Positions 36,518 through 45,985 of a DNA stretch of 55,198 nt are shown one piece after another. A program made the translations under genes and the position numbers. Origin of the DNA: Phormidium sp. OSCR (GTDB taxonomy: Bacteria > Cyanobacteriota > Cyanobacteriia > Cyanobacteriales > Geitlerinemataceae); contig LJZT01000016.1 of the NCBI GenBank assembly GCA_001314905.1, forward strand, positions 1 through 55,198. Direction: 5' to 3'. Position 1 is the first letter of the stretch; each line of letters opens with the position of its first letter. The notes under the pieces were generated by a model that did no database searches, had not been told where the DNA came from, and was given only the letters and a program-made list of their open reading frames with translations.

Positions 36518-36976
36518 TTAGGCTCCCTGGCGGTAACTTCGCTCAGCAACTCGTTTGAGGCGACGAAGCTGGGCCTGCATATCCTCGCGAGTCCAATCGG
36601 CGGCGATGCGATCGAAGCCAAAGGCGATTAGGGGATTGGGAATGGAAAATTCAAAGCGGTTCAGAAGTAGAGTTCCTTCAATCTGGGGTTGGCATTCCCA
36701 GCGATCGCGGCCCACGAAAAATCCTTCAAAAGACCAAACCACCAATCCCGGCTCCCGTTCCACGATACGGCTAGTTAAACTCGGCTTCAGCAGCGGGATT
36801 TGGATCACAAAACGAGATGTAGCCCCGAGAGTATCATCCCAATTCCCAATGGGTTCACAGCGTAGGGCCGGATTGAGCCAAGTGTGCATCAACTCCAGAT
36901 CCGTGAGACATCGCTCCACGGCTGTCGCACTAGCACGAATATAAATAGATTGCTCAAAAACACGACTTAAAGACAT
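36518..36976 (-). CDS. SRPBCC-family (START-like) protein
   Basis: 152 residues. The start FEQSIYIRASATAVERCLTDLELMHTWLNPALRCEPIG is typical of polyketide-cyclase/START-like lipid-binding proteins, with a closing C-terminal helix (WTREDMQAQLRRLKRVAE). It probably binds a small hydrophobic ligand. First gene of an operon with the hydrolase. Confidence 0.8.
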   Translation of the reverse strand: MSLSRVFEQSIYIRASATAVERCLTDLELMHTWLNPALRCEPIGNWDDTLGATSRFVIQIPLLKPSLTSRIVEREPGLVVWSFEGFFVGRDRWECQPQIEGTLLLNRFEFSIPNPLIAFGFDRIAADWTREDMQAQLRRLKRVAERSYRQGA

Positions 36977-37501
36977 TCAACGTTCACTAACTCGGTGCAA
37001 GATTCCGTGTAAGGTTCGGTGTAAGGTTTGGTGCAGGCGTTGCTGCAACCTTAACGATAAGCTAACGACAAGCTCAGGTAGGACTGAGCGATTTACGCTA
37101 ATTCTGGGCGATCGCCCCTAGAATTATCTTGACACAAGCTGAGGGACACTCCTGAGTCGAATCACCAAATTGTGATTGATAAATAGAGTTATCCTTGGAA
37201 GGAGAAAGGGGAAAAAGCCTTAAAAACTAGGATGAATCTGATTATTTCTGTAGTATGTTTCCAAGTGCTGCCGATTACGGCAACATAGCTATCATAGTTT
37301 TGCGTTCTACGTCTTTCATCGTAAAGACCGAACCAAACTCAAGCTAGATGTAACGGGCTTGCAATAGGAGTGATGTCCTATTCACCGTTGCCTCTGATTG
37401 CATCTGTCGTTATACGGAGGGCGCATCGGACTTCCTCAGTCTCGACTACAGTTGACCGTCGGTTTGACTGAAGGTAGATTGCGATCGCGTCATAACCAAG
37501 T
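36977..37501. other. Intergenic region, 525 bp
   Basis: No gene seen. It contains two to three degenerate GTGTAAGGTTCG repeats (about 37009-37040), a TTGACA at 37129 without a good -10, and a small GTCTTT-n6-AAAGAC hairpin near 37313. It must carry the promoters of both flanking divergent genes. Confidence 0.5.
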
Positions 37502-39106
37502 ATGTTAGACCTTTGGTCTCTAAACCCACCAGACGAGGCAATCCCTCGTCTTCTCGCCCAGGCCAACGGAGATACTCCGAATACCCTGGCCGGCTTTTGG
37601 AATCGCATTAGCGATACCCTCGGGGGCTTTATCCCCAGTATCATCGGGGCCGTCGCCATCCTCATCCTCTTTTGGATTGTGGCGACCCTAGCCGCCAGCG
37701 CCGTTAAGGCACTGCTGCACCGCACCGACATTGACAATAAGATCGCTGGGTCAATCACCGGTAATCAAGCCACCGACTTTCCCGTCGAAAATTGGGCGGC
37801 GAAGATTGTCTATTGGATTATCCTGCTGTTGGGTTTGCTGGCGTTCTTCAATGTCCTCGACCTAGAGATTGTTTCAGAGCCCCTGTCCGGCTTCCTGGGG
37901 CAGATCTTCGATTACTTGCCCCGCCTTGCCGCCGCCGCTGTTCTGCTGATTGTGGCGTGGGCGTTGGCAACGCTCTGTAAAGTCCTGCTCACTAAAGGAC
38001 TCGAAAGCTTCCGACTCGATGACCGTCTCGCGGAACAATCCGGCGGTTCGAGTCCCTTTCTCGTCAATGATGCTCTGGCCAATATCCTCTATTGGTTCAT
38101 CATTCTGCTGTTCCTACCCATTGTTCTCGACACACTGGGCCTGCAAGGGTTACTCGAACCTCTGCAAGCCATGGTCGAGAAAATCCTCTCCTATCTGCCT
38201 CAAATCCTGACGGCGATCGCCATTGGCGTTGTCGGTTGGCTTGTAGCACGAGTGGTGCGCGGTATCGTCACCAATCTCCTGGCGGCGACGGGTGTGGACA
38301 ATCTCGGCTCTCGCTTAGGCCTCGGACAGATGGGGGGAATGACCCTATCCGGCGTCATCGGCACCTTCGTCTATGTGTTGGTGTTAATTCCTATCGCCAT
38401 TGCGGCCTTGGATGCTCTGCAAATTGCTGCGGTATCTGGCCCAGCGATTTCGATGTTGCAGCGAGTCTTAGACTTCCTGCCTCAAATCTTTACGGCGGCG
38501 TTAATTGTCGCCATTTCCTTCTTTATTGGTCGCTTGGTGTCGGAGTTCGTCACGAACTTGCTCACCAGTGTCGGATTCAATAATATCTTCTCGGCGTTGG
38601 GCCTGAATCCACCTCCTCGCAACCCCGAAGATCCCGGTGCAATGACTCGCTTCCAAGGGAGCCGAACTCCCTCTGAGTTTGTGGGAATTATTCTCTGGGT
38701 TGGTATCGAGCTATTCGGTATCATCGCCGCTGTCGATGTCCTGGAAATTCCCGCTCTGAACACGATTGTCTCTGGGTTACTGGTCATCTTCGGTCGTATT
38801 TTAGCCGGACTGGTGGTTCTCGGCATTGGCTTATATTTGGCCAACTTGGTTCACAATTTAATTGTGGGTTCAGGTTCGGCAAATGCGCAATTGCTCGGAC
38901 AAGTGGCACGGGTCTCCATCATTGTCTTTGTGGTGGCTATGGCCCTGCAACAGATGGGGATTGCCCCGGATATTGTTAATCTGGCCTTTGGCTTGTTGTT
39001 GGGTGCGTTAGCGATCGCGATCGCCCTAGCATTTGGCCTCGGTGGACGAGATGTTGCGGCTGAGAAAATTCGCGAGTTTCTCGCGTCGTTCCAGCAACGG
39101 CAATAA
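37502..39106 (+). CDS. TM-helix-repeat membrane protein (mechanosensitive-channel related)
   Basis: 534 residues with about twelve hydrophobic segments in a repeated pattern. Each block has a long TM helix, then a loop ending in LG(L)-type residues (FNVLDLEIVSEPLSGFLGQIFDYLPRL and LDTLGLQGLLEPLQAMVEKILSYLPQI and LDALQIAAVSGPAISMLQRVLDFLPQI). These are the conserved TM-helix repeats seen in CmpX-like and some MscS-related proteins. The MscS pore/beta domain is not recognisable. Probably a channel or osmotic-stress membrane protein. A strong terminator follows. Confidence 0.75.
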   Translation: MLDLWSLNPPDEAIPRLLAQANGDTPNTLAGFWNRISDTLGGFIPSIIGAVAILILFWIVATLAASAVKALLHRTDIDNKIAGSITGNQATDFPVENWAAKIVYWIILLLGLLAFFNVLDLEIVSEPLSGFLGQIFDYLPRLAAAAVLLIVAWALATLCKVLLTKGLESFRLDDRLAEQSGGSSPFLVNDALANILYWFIILLFLPIVLDTLGLQGLLEPLQAMVEKILSYLPQILTAIAIGVVGWLVARVVRGIVTNLLAATGVDNLGSRLGLGQMGGMTLSGVIGTFVYVLVLIPIAIAALDALQIAAVSGPAISMLQRVLDFLPQIFTAALIVAISFFIGRLVSEFVTNLLTSVGFNNIFSALGLNPPPRNPEDPGAMTRFQGSRTPSEFVGIILWVGIELFGIIAAVDVLEIPALNTIVSGLLVIFGRILAGLVVLGIGLYLANLVHNLIVGSGSANAQLLGQVARVSIIVFVVAMALQQMGIAPDIVNLAFGLLLGALAIAIALAFGLGGRDVAAEKIREFLASFQQRQ

Positions 39107-39159
39107 CTCAAACCCTGAGAGACCTCAGTTACGTTTCTCAGGACAACTTATGAACCTTT

Positions 39160-39186
39160 AGGGTAGTGAATCACTACCCTTTTTTC
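39160..39186 (+). terminator. Rho-independent terminator
   Basis: AGGGTAGTG-AAT-CACTACCCT, a 9-bp perfect stem, followed by TTTTTTC, 54 bases after the channel gene. Confidence 0.92.
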
Positions 39187-39216
39187 ATGGATATTTTTAT
39201 GGCAGGGGAAGGTTGA

Positions 39217-39399
39217 TATAGCAAAAGTTGGTCTGAATAGGGCAAAAAACAGGGGACAAGAAGGCAAAAGGCATGCAAAAGGCAAAAGACATAACCCACC
39301 CCTGCCCCTCCCACCGAGGGGATGGCAAGAGGTAGGGGATGCTCTTCCAACTCAGAGTATCCTTGCTGAGTGTCAATCAGGCAATCTCCGATTGCTATA
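39217..39399. mobile_element. MITE-like repeat, copy 3
   Basis: 183 bases between TATAGCAA and TTGCTATA. Left core GTTGGTCTGAATAGGGC; centre with GGCAAAAGGC units and CCCACCCCTGCCCCTCCC; right core CCAACTCAGAGTATCCTTGC and GCAATC-TCC-GATTGC. It lies just beyond the terminator of the channel gene. Confidence 0.75.
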
Positions 39400-39743
39400 C
39401 CATTTTTCGAAATGTTTGCTATACATCTGACACGCTATATCTGACAGGCTTATCGAAAAATAGTACGATGTCCGTTTTTTTACGGATATAATTTTAAGCA
39501 ACTATAAAACTAAATATATATAAAACAAATAAAAGCAATACGAAAGTCAAAGTATGTATAGCCAGAAAGAGGCATATCTATCTTTATCAGAGAGGTCTAT
39601 GCGTGAAATCACTTAGATTCGACTTTTGCATATGTAAACTTATATGACAATCATGGTGAAAACTTTTTAGAACCCTAGCCAAATTCAGTAAAAACACGTA
39701 TAAAGGAGAACATCCTTTTCAGCTTTAGGGAGCATCGAATCTC
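39400..39743. other. AT-rich promoter region of the RTX-TPR gene
   Basis: No gene. CATTTTTCGA (39411) and TCGAAAAATA (39454) are near-inverted repeats around two ATCTGACA direct repeats, a possible operator. GGAG ribosome-site-like sequences lie near 39707 and 39729. Confidence 0.4.
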
Positions 39744-41246
39744 ATGTTCGAAGACAGTTGGGTGTCAGGAGGTGTTCACGGGAATGACGTCGTCACAACA
39801 ACGCTATCAGAACTATCTCCAGCAGCATTGAGTGAGTCAACTCCGGCATTTTTTGACGACTGGGGAAAACGTCGATGGAATGGAGGGCTTGGTGTTGATA
39901 TCCCCGGTGGTGGGGAATTCATTGTCGGAGGAGGCTTTAATGATCGGATTACTGGGGGTCGAGGTGATGACGTAATGTTGGGGCGAGGAGGTGATGATGT
40001 CCTCCGAGGTGGAGCCGGAAATGATGTTTTATCTGGGGGAGAGGGGCGAGACACTCTCACCGGTGGTGGAGGGTCTAACCACTTTTTTTTAGCCTCCTCA
40101 AGCCGCGATCGCGATATCATCACCGACTTTGACCCTGACCAAGATAAGATTCGTCTAGATCGGGGGATGTCTCTCTCAAGTTTGACGGTGACACCTCAGT
40201 CCGATCAAACCATCATTCACCAAAACGGTCGCCCTTTATCCATTCTCCTCAACACGAACACCCCTCTATCTCGCGATAACTTTCTCACCTTTGAAGAAGT
40301 CCGTCGCTATGAACGACAAATTGTTCGAAGTCGTCGGCAGATTGAAACCTCATATCCCGGTTTCGTTCGACCTTACGACTATTATCAATGGGGTGAAGCC
40401 CTCGCTGGGTTGGGATACCATGAAGAGGCCATCCGTAAGTACAACAGCGCCATTCGCTTAAGAAGCTGGAATGATCCGCAGTATCGGCTAAGTCTTGGGG
40501 ACTCTCACCTGGCCTTAGGGGATACCTGGGATGCCATTCATAATTATAAAAAGGCACTCAGGGGTGCAAGTGAATGGGGAGGTCGGTCTATCGCCATTGA
40601 GGCCAACATGGGTTTGGGACTCGCCTACGCCTCACGGGGGAGTCACGCAAGGGCAATTCAACACTACAACCAAGTTATTCAATATCAATGGGGCAATGAT
40701 GAAGCCTACTATCAACGAGGCTTATCTCATCTAGCTCAACGACGCTATGACTGGGCAATTTGGGATATCGAACAAGCCACGGCTTTGAACCCCAATGAGG
40801 CGTCTTATTACATGAAATTGGGTGAGATTCATGACCGCTTGGGAGAACATCAGTTCTCAGAATGGAGCTATAGCCAAGCAATCCGTCTGGATGACTTCTC
40901 AGCCGATGCTTACTACCAACGGGGTCTAGCTCGCCGGCGAATGGGTCGCTTTGATGCACGATCTGATTTCCAAGAAGCGGCTCAGTTGTATCAAGTACAA
41001 CAGAACTGGTCAGCGCGATCACAGGCCATACAAGAAAGCTACCGTCCCATCCGATCAAGGAATACTCAACGCCCTTATGATGCCTTCTACAATCCGTACT
41101 ACACCCCAGAGGCCGGCCCGCGTTTCTTCTTACCCTATGATCCCCCAGTCTATCCTGTCACCTTTAAGACGACATCTTCGATCCCCCCTTGGTCAACCCA
41201 CTCTAACATTAATACTCCAACCTCTCGCCGTCGCTCTTGGATTTAA
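39744..41246 (+). CDS. RTX calcium-binding / TPR fusion protein
   Basis: 500 residues. Residues ~58-110 hold five to six RTX nonapeptides (GGRGDDVML, GRGGDDVLR, GGAGNDVLS, GGEGRDTLT) that form a Ca-binding beta-roll. A DIITDFDPDQDKIRLD segment, usual after RTX blocks, follows. From ~190 to ~440 there are about seven TPR units (YYQWGEALAGLGYHEEAIRKYNSAI, YRLSLGDSHLALGDTWDAIHNYKKAL, YYQRGLSHLAQRRYDWAIWDIEQA). The Tyr/Pro-rich tail is low complexity. RTX proteins usually carry the repeats at the C-terminus for type I secretion; here they are N-terminal and no signal peptide is seen. Confidence 0.82.
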   Translation: MFEDSWVSGGVHGNDVVTTTLSELSPAALSESTPAFFDDWGKRRWNGGLGVDIPGGGEFIVGGGFNDRITGGRGDDVMLGRGGDDVLRGGAGNDVLSGGEGRDTLTGGGGSNHFFLASSSRDRDIITDFDPDQDKIRLDRGMSLSSLTVTPQSDQTIIHQNGRPLSILLNTNTPLSRDNFLTFEEVRRYERQIVRSRRQIETSYPGFVRPYDYYQWGEALAGLGYHEEAIRKYNSAIRLRSWNDPQYRLSLGDSHLALGDTWDAIHNYKKALRGASEWGGRSIAIEANMGLGLAYASRGSHARAIQHYNQVIQYQWGNDEAYYQRGLSHLAQRRYDWAIWDIEQATALNPNEASYYMKLGEIHDRLGEHQFSEWSYSQAIRLDDFSADAYYQRGLARRRMGRFDARSDFQEAAQLYQVQQNWSARSQAIQESYRPIRSRNTQRPYDAFYNPYYTPEAGPRFFLPYDPPVYPVTFKTTSSIPPWSTHSNINTPTSRRRSWI

Positions 41247-41329
41247 GATATCCTCATCTAACTCGATCTCAACCTGATGTAGGAGTCCTTTAAGGTCGCA
41301 ATTATAGCCGTCGCAATTATGGCCAATTT

Positions 41330-41369
41330 GCTCCCCAGTTATTCTCGGAATCTGGGGAGCTATTTCTTT
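41330..41369. terminator. Terminator after the RTX-TPR gene
   Basis: GCTCCCCAG (41330-41338) and CTGGGGAGC (41352-41360) form a 9-bp stem followed by TATTTCTTT. It lies between convergent genes; the U-run favours the plus strand. Confidence 0.75.
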
Positions 41370-41952
41370 AAGAGACAGCCCCAACTACCACTGGCTCAGC
41401 TGAAAGAACCCAGGGGTGAACCTGCTCTAACAACGTCTCAACGGAGGCATTAGACTCCAAAAACGAAAACAGATGTTTATACCGTAACTTACCTTCAGCG
41501 TCTAAGATAAACTGGGCCGGAAGGGGCGCTCCTAACGCTTGTCCAACTCCATAACGCCGAAACACATCACAATCGGGATTACTCAACAAAGGCAATTTCA
41601 AACCCAAATCTCGCACCACAATCTGACTTTGGCGTTCGTCGGTACTGGTGATCATGAACACCTCCACCCCTAATTCCGTGAAGCGGTGATAGTTCTTGTT
41701 TAGGGCAACAATATGGGGGAGACAGAGAGGACAATACTGCTTTTCTGTAAAAATACGAGTGAAGGCAAGAATCACCGGTTGTTGGCCCCGATAGTCCCGC
41801 AGGTGAACTCGTCGTCCGTTGGTAATATCCGGTAACTCAAAATCTGGGGTAGCCACGTCATAGTAAGATTGATTGGTGGCAGGGATGGGGAGAAAGTTAT
41901 GCAAGAAACGGCGATTTAGTAAGCCACGGAAGTCTTTAGAGTAAAGCTGCAT
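41368..41952 (-). CDS. AhpC/TSA-type peroxiredoxin-like protein
   Basis: 194 residues with a thioredoxin fold: TPDFELPDITNGRRVHLRDYRG, VILAFTRIFTEKQYCPLCLPHI and GVEVFMITST. The active site reads TEKQYCPLC rather than the classic PxxxTxxC, so it belongs to the broader redoxin group. The second Cys, three residues on, gives a CPLC motif more like thioredoxins, which suggests disulfide chemistry within one motif. It is downstream of the true 2-Cys peroxiredoxin on the same strand but separated by that gene's terminator. Confidence 0.75.
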   Translation of the reverse strand: MQLYSKDFRGLLNRRFLHNFLPIPATNQSYYDVATPDFELPDITNGRRVHLRDYRGQQPVILAFTRIFTEKQYCPLCLPHIVALNKNYHRFTELGVEVFMITSTDERQSQIVVRDLGLKLPLLSNPDCDVFRRYGVGQALGAPLPAQFILDAEGKLRYKHLFSFLESNASVETLLEQVHPWVLSAEPVVVGAVS

Positions 41953-42108
41953 GATGGCACAATGGATGTCAAAATGAACAGAAAATGGCGAAAAAGCCGG
42001 TTATTGTCTTGTTTTGAGCCTTTCGGGTTTCACTGAGCGACGAGGAACTGGCTGAGTCTAGGAGTTCCGTTGGAACAACCGAACAGGTCTCGTTGCCCAT
42101 ACTCTAGC

Positions 42109-42152
42109 AAAAAGCCCCCAAGACTGAAGTGGTCAGGGGGCTAGTCATTTTG
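42109..42152 (-). terminator. Terminator of the 2-Cys peroxiredoxin gene
   Basis: On the minus strand AGCCCCC pairs with GGGGGCT around a 19-base loop and is followed by TTTTTGCT. Confidence 0.85.
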
Positions 42153-42169
42153 CTGAAACCGAGGCGAGA

Positions 42170-42769
42170 TTAGATGGCCGCGAAGTATTCTTTAGAGGCA
42201 ACGGGATCGGGTTTCATGGTTTTCTCGCCAGGAGTCCAACCGGCGGGACAGACTTCGTCGGGGTGTTCCTGAACATATTGAATGGCTTGCAGGGTCCGTA
42301 GGGTTTCATCTACGTTCCGGCCAAACGCCAGGTTGTTGATGGTCGAATGTTGGATGACACCATCTTTGTCAATCAGGAATAAACCACGCAAGGCCACGCC
42401 AGCATCGGGATCTAAGACGTTGTAGGCGGAACTGATTTCTTTTTTGTAGTCCGAGACGAGAGGATAGTTTAAATCGCCGACACCGCCGGATTTGCGATCG
42501 GTTTGAATCCAGGCCAGGTGAGAGAACTCGCTGTCACAGGAGACGCCGAGCACTTCTGTGTTGAGTTTGCTAAATTCTTCGTAGCGATCGCTAAATGCCG
42601 TGATTTCTGTAGGACAGACGAAGGTGAAGTCCAAGGGGTAGAAGAAAAGTACCACATACTTACCGCGATAGTCCGACAGTTTCACGGTCTTAAATTCGCG
42701 GTCAACAACAGCAGTGGCGGTGAAGTCAGGGGCAGGTTGACCGACTCGTAGACATCCTTCTTGTGTCAT
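42170..42769 (-). CDS. 2-Cys peroxiredoxin
   Basis: Reduces hydrogen peroxide and organic peroxides, recycled by thioredoxin. 199 residues, full length. Peroxidatic Cys in [12 protein letters not shown], resolving Cys in [10 protein letters not shown], catalytic Arg segment near [20 protein letters not shown]-terminal YF motif in SKEYFAAI, as in over-oxidation-sensitive enzymes, though the full GGLG motif is GGVG here. Strong AAGGAG ribosome site upstream and a good terminator downstream. Confidence 0.96.
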   Translation of the reverse strand: MTQEGCLRVGQPAPDFTATAVVDREFKTVKLSDYRGKYVVLFFYPLDFTFVCPTEITAFSDRYEEFSKLNTEVLGVSCDSEFSHLAWIQTDRKSGGVGDLNYPLVSDYKKEISSAYNVLDPDAGVALRGLFLIDKDGVIQHSTINNLAFGRNVDETLRTLQAIQYVQEHPDEVCPAGWTPGEKTMKPDPVASKEYFAAI

Positions 42770-43018
42770 GAATCTATAAATCTCCTTTTTTCTGTCGTGT
42801 TATCTCGGTTTCCTCCATCGCCAACTGGCTGCCTCCTCAAGACAACCGGGCAACAGCAGGCATCTGTTTACTAACTGTTACAACTCTATCATAGTCATAA
42901 CGACTTTGAGATGTTTGGGGAGGGCTTTCTAGGTTCTCGCAAGACAGCCCCCGTCTGCGATCGCACACAGGGGCCGTCCCACAGACGAGGGTATCACGAA
43001 GAAGTCGTTATTTAAAAA

Positions 43019-43092
43019 TGGCTCGGGTCGGATTTGAACCGACGACCTTGGGCTTATGAGTCCCCTGCTCTAACCAACTGAGCTACCAAGCC
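43019..43092 (-). tRNA. tRNA with CAT anticodon (Met, or Ile2)
   Basis: A 74-nt cloverleaf on the minus strand. Acceptor GGCTTGG pairs with CCGAGCC, D-arm GCTC-AGTTGGTTA-GAGC, anticodon loop CTCATAA, T-arm GTCGG-TTCAAAT-CCGAC, discriminator A. No CCA is encoded. The T-arm and variable loop recall Ile2 tRNAs, whose CAT anticodon is changed by TilS, so elongator Met versus Ile2 cannot be settled by eye. The anticodon stem (GGGGA/GCCCA) has mismatches at both ends. Confidence 0.93.
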
Positions 43093-44020
43093 GTGCTTTT
43101 TTCCAGCTTTTCCAATCTAGCAGATTGCCCGGCATGAGTCAAGACAAAACCAAAATGTAAATTTAGGTTAACTTATGCTTGCCATAAGCCGCAGCTATGC
43201 TAATTTAATATCAGACACTGTAGAGCAAAGAACACCAACTTGACTCGAATCAACTCCGGGATGTCGCTCAGTGTCATTCAGCGAATCAGTCCCACCCGTA
43301 TAATCGTCTGCCTGTTGCATCACCTGAATGAGGTACACCTACAGGATTCCCCAGGAACCCAGTTAGCGTTAGACCTTCCCCAACGTCTGGAAAGACCCGA
43401 TGCTCTAGGGACTGCAAACACGATTAGCGGTATTCTTGTAAACTCTTGGTTTAACCCCTTTCGTTACCTGGCGTTCACCCAAGCTGTCATCTTCAATAGC
43501 CTCATTTAACTTCATTTGGCCAGACTTGGCCCTGTCGTTTAGGGCGGTGGAAGTGACTCGTCAACGGTTTTCAACATTGTCTCCTTGCCTGGCTCGGTCT
43601 ATCCATGACCCGCCGAAATGTCGAGCAGCATGGTTTCGTTTCTAATTTCCGTTGCTGTTTCACACGTTGTGTCTAATTGTCCAATTGTTCAAGTTCGATT
43701 TCAAGTTCGATTTCAAGTTCGATTTCAAGTTCCATGATTTCGACGTTCCATGATTTCGACTCGGCATTTGCGCTTGACCCTCAAGCTCCATCATGACGGG
43801 CAATGAGAAATGAGTTATCCCTAGTACCTAGTTTCTGGTCTTGGTTGCCGGTCACTGTGCTAGCTGTGCGGTGGGCATTCCGTGCAGTGGAAACCCCAGC
43901 TTAGCCCCTTGTCTGACTGCTGTTTAGGATTCATTCACCTCCACGGACAGGGCTGGGAATGATGTCAACACTACCTCTGATTCAATCAGAGAACGCTTTT
44001 TGAACACCCTAGATCTCTTT
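43093..44020. other. Gene-poor region, about 930 bp
   Basis: No convincing protein gene. A TTG-initiated frame of 89 codons (43240-43509) shows no domain. Features seen: three copies of a TCAAGTTCGATT unit at about 43690-43725 and two TTCCATGATTTCGAC units at about 43731-43760. No recognised structural RNA (tmRNA, RNase P, 6S) was found. Confidence 0.5.
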
Positions 44021-44060
44021 AGGTGAGCCTAGCCCGAATGCTAGGCTCACCTTGGTTTTG
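44021..44060 (+). terminator. Strong hairpin, possible terminator
   Basis: AGGTGAGCCTAG (44021-44032) and CTAGGCTCACCT (44041-44052) form a 12-bp perfect stem with an 8-base loop, then TGGTTTTGG. The U-run is poor, so it may be another RNA structure. Confidence 0.5.
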
Positions 44061-44099
44061 GGGTCTTTGCCAGGATAACGACTAGGCGACCATCCTGTT

Positions 44100-44217
44100 C
44101 GAGCCAACTTTTCTGAGAAACCATCCGGAAACCCCCAGACGATCTCAGGAGAAAGGAATGGTAGATGCACCCTGATGGCACACCCTGGAGCGTCCAACGT
44201 TCCAGGGTTTTTTTATT
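44100..44217 (+). ncRNA. Probable small RNA, copy 1 (two-copy family; Yfr2-like?)
   Basis: A block of about 100 bases ends in a terminator (ACCCTGGA-n10-TTCCAGGGT then a T-run, 44181-44217). Before the terminator is a 34-base segment (44147-44180), including GGAATGGTAGATGCACCCTG, identical to one on the opposite strand at 47510-47543. There too it is followed directly by a terminator stem of different sequence. A weakly conserved 5' part (ATCCGGAAACCCCC) may form the first hairpin. Multi-copy sRNAs with a fixed unpaired core between hairpins occur in cyanobacteria (Yfr2/Cyano-1); I could not confirm membership. No promoter was identified with confidence. Confidence 0.6.
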
Positions 44218-45877
44218 TTTTGCCCCCCGAACGCCAAATACTAAACACCAGCCATAACCCCAATAAACAAGCCGTCCAAAATAAAACATTCCCCAACCAG
44301 GGAATGCGGTGAGTTTGATCTCGGGAGACCACCAAGGCCCCGGCTAAAATCAAGGCCCCCACCACCACACTCGATGAGAGTCGGTTGGCGGACTCATCGA
44401 GACTTTGGCGTAACTCCGTCAGTTCACTGACTTGAAGGTTCCATTTCAGGGTTTCCGTGGCCACCCGTTCTAAGAGAAAATCCACCTGGCGCGGCGACTT
44501 GAGAGACAGATTCTTAAACTCCAAAGTGGCCCCAAGTACCTGTTGCAGGGGATTATCGCCAATCAGTTGACGGCGCATCAAATCCGTTGTCAGGGGCTGA
44601 ATCTCATCGAGTAAATTCACTTGGGGATTAAACGTTCGCGCCACTCCCTCTAAATTAGCCAGGGCCTTAGCGTAGAGTCCCATATTACTCGGCCAACGTA
44701 GGTGATTGCGTCGGGCGGCTTGCAGCAGTTGATAAAAGGCCTCACTGAAGTTAACCTGGGCCACACTCAGGTTATAGTAACGCCGTAGCAGGCGATCGTA
44801 ATCATTCTCCAAGCGAATGAAATCCACAGCCCGCACCGGGTGAGCCAACTGCAAACTCAACTGAGCGCAGCGTTGAGCATCGAGAGTAATCATCGCTAAA
44901 ATGGTCTCGACCAATAACCCCTGGGTTCGTGGGTCGAGAGTTCCGGTCATCCCCACATCCAAAAAGGCGACTCGCCCATCATGGAGATAGAAGATATTAC
45001 CCGGATGGGGGTCGGCGTGAAAAAATCCCTCAATAAACAGTTGTTGCAAAAACGAACGAAACAGTAATGTCGTAATCGCATTTCGCTCAGCCTGGGGGTC
45101 GCCGTTATAGCGCTCTCCGGTAATCTCAGCCGATAGCAGCGGGACGCCGTCGAGCCATTCCATCGTCAATAGCTTCTGGCTGGTATAGTCCCAAATAATC
45201 TCAGGAACCGTAATCTGCTCAACGTCAAACCAAGAACTTTTTGACAAACACCGTCTGAGACGTTCGGTATAGTGAGCCTCCTGAGTGAAATCTAACTCAT
45301 CTCGCAACGCATTACTAAATTCTTCTGCTAATCCCGTCACATCATAGTATTTGCCAAAGTCCGTCCCGGAGACGAGTTCGGCAATGTTGCCTAGCAGTTC
45401 AATATCTCGCTCAACCGTTTTGTCAATCCCTGGACGTTGAATTTTGAGGGCCACCTCCCGTCCATTTAAAAGAACCGCCTTATGGGTTTGGGCCAGAGAC
45501 CCGGCCGCCACAGGAGTTTGATTCACATCTTGGAAAATTGTATCGAGGGGTTGTTTCAGTTCCCCGTTCAGTTGAGCTTCAATTTCTGTCCAAGACACCG
45601 GTGGAACATCAGCTTGGAGAGAACTCAAGGCCTCGATATATTCCGGTGGTAACAGCTCGGGACGGGTACTGAGCAATTGTCCAAGTTTGACGTAGACTGG
45701 CCCGAGATCGACAAAAATCCGTTGTAAAACGGTTGGCGGAGGGAGTTCGGGTTCCTCAGCTTCATTACTACTCAGCAGCAGCCTCATGTAATCCCAGCCA
45801 TGTTTCAGCACAACTTCGAGGATTTCACGCTGGCGAGAGTTTGGTTTAGTAATTTTGGTAATGGAGTTTCCAGCCAT
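44213..45877 (-). CDS. ABC1/UbiB-family atypical kinase
   Basis: 554 residues. The UbiB/ADCK family has an atypical protein-kinase fold and supports quinone synthesis or lipid homeostasis at membranes. Motifs: the KxGQ segment YVKLGQLLSTRPELLPPEY, the Ala-rich loop AAGSLAQTHKA, ATP-binding Lys in VALKIQRPGI, catalytic HADPHPGNIFY and metal-binding FLDVGMTG. Two C-terminal membrane helices (~505-522 and ~528-548) anchor it. Cyanobacteria have several paralogues, so the exact substrate is uncertain. Its 3' end meets the sRNA terminator tail-to-tail. Confidence 0.93.
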   Translation of the reverse strand: MAGNSITKITKPNSRQREILEVVLKHGWDYMRLLLSSNEAEEPELPPPTVLQRIFVDLGPVYVKLGQLLSTRPELLPPEYIEALSSLQADVPPVSWTEIEAQLNGELKQPLDTIFQDVNQTPVAAGSLAQTHKAVLLNGREVALKIQRPGIDKTVERDIELLGNIAELVSGTDFGKYYDVTGLAEEFSNALRDELDFTQEAHYTERLRRCLSKSSWFDVEQITVPEIIWDYTSQKLLTMEWLDGVPLLSAEITGERYNGDPQAERNAITTLLFRSFLQQLFIEGFFHADPHPGNIFYLHDGRVAFLDVGMTGTLDPRTQGLLVETILAMITLDAQRCAQLSLQLAHPVRAVDFIRLENDYDRLLRRYYNLSVAQVNFSEAFYQLLQAARRNHLRWPSNMGLYAKALANLEGVARTFNPQVNLLDEIQPLTTDLMRRQLIGDNPLQQVLGATLEFKNLSLKSPRQVDFLLERVATETLKWNLQVSELTELRQSLDESANRLSSSVVVGALILAGALVVSRDQTHRIPWLGNVLFWTACLLGLWLVFSIWRSGGKK

Positions 45878-45985
45878 ATGGACAGAGGTTGAGGAAATAA
45901 GGGACTCGGTATACGGAATTACAGAAAAACCGGGATGGGAGAGTCTCCAACCCGGTTGCGACTGGTAGGACTTGAAACCTGCTAT

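Noticed and set aside
43240-43509. 89-codon TTG frame
   Set aside because: No ribosome site, no domain, no coding-like composition; treated as part of a gene-poor region.
44009-44289. Minus-strand frames over the first sRNA
   Set aside because: They overlap the sRNA core and terminator and the end of the ABC1 kinase gene, with no recognisable protein.
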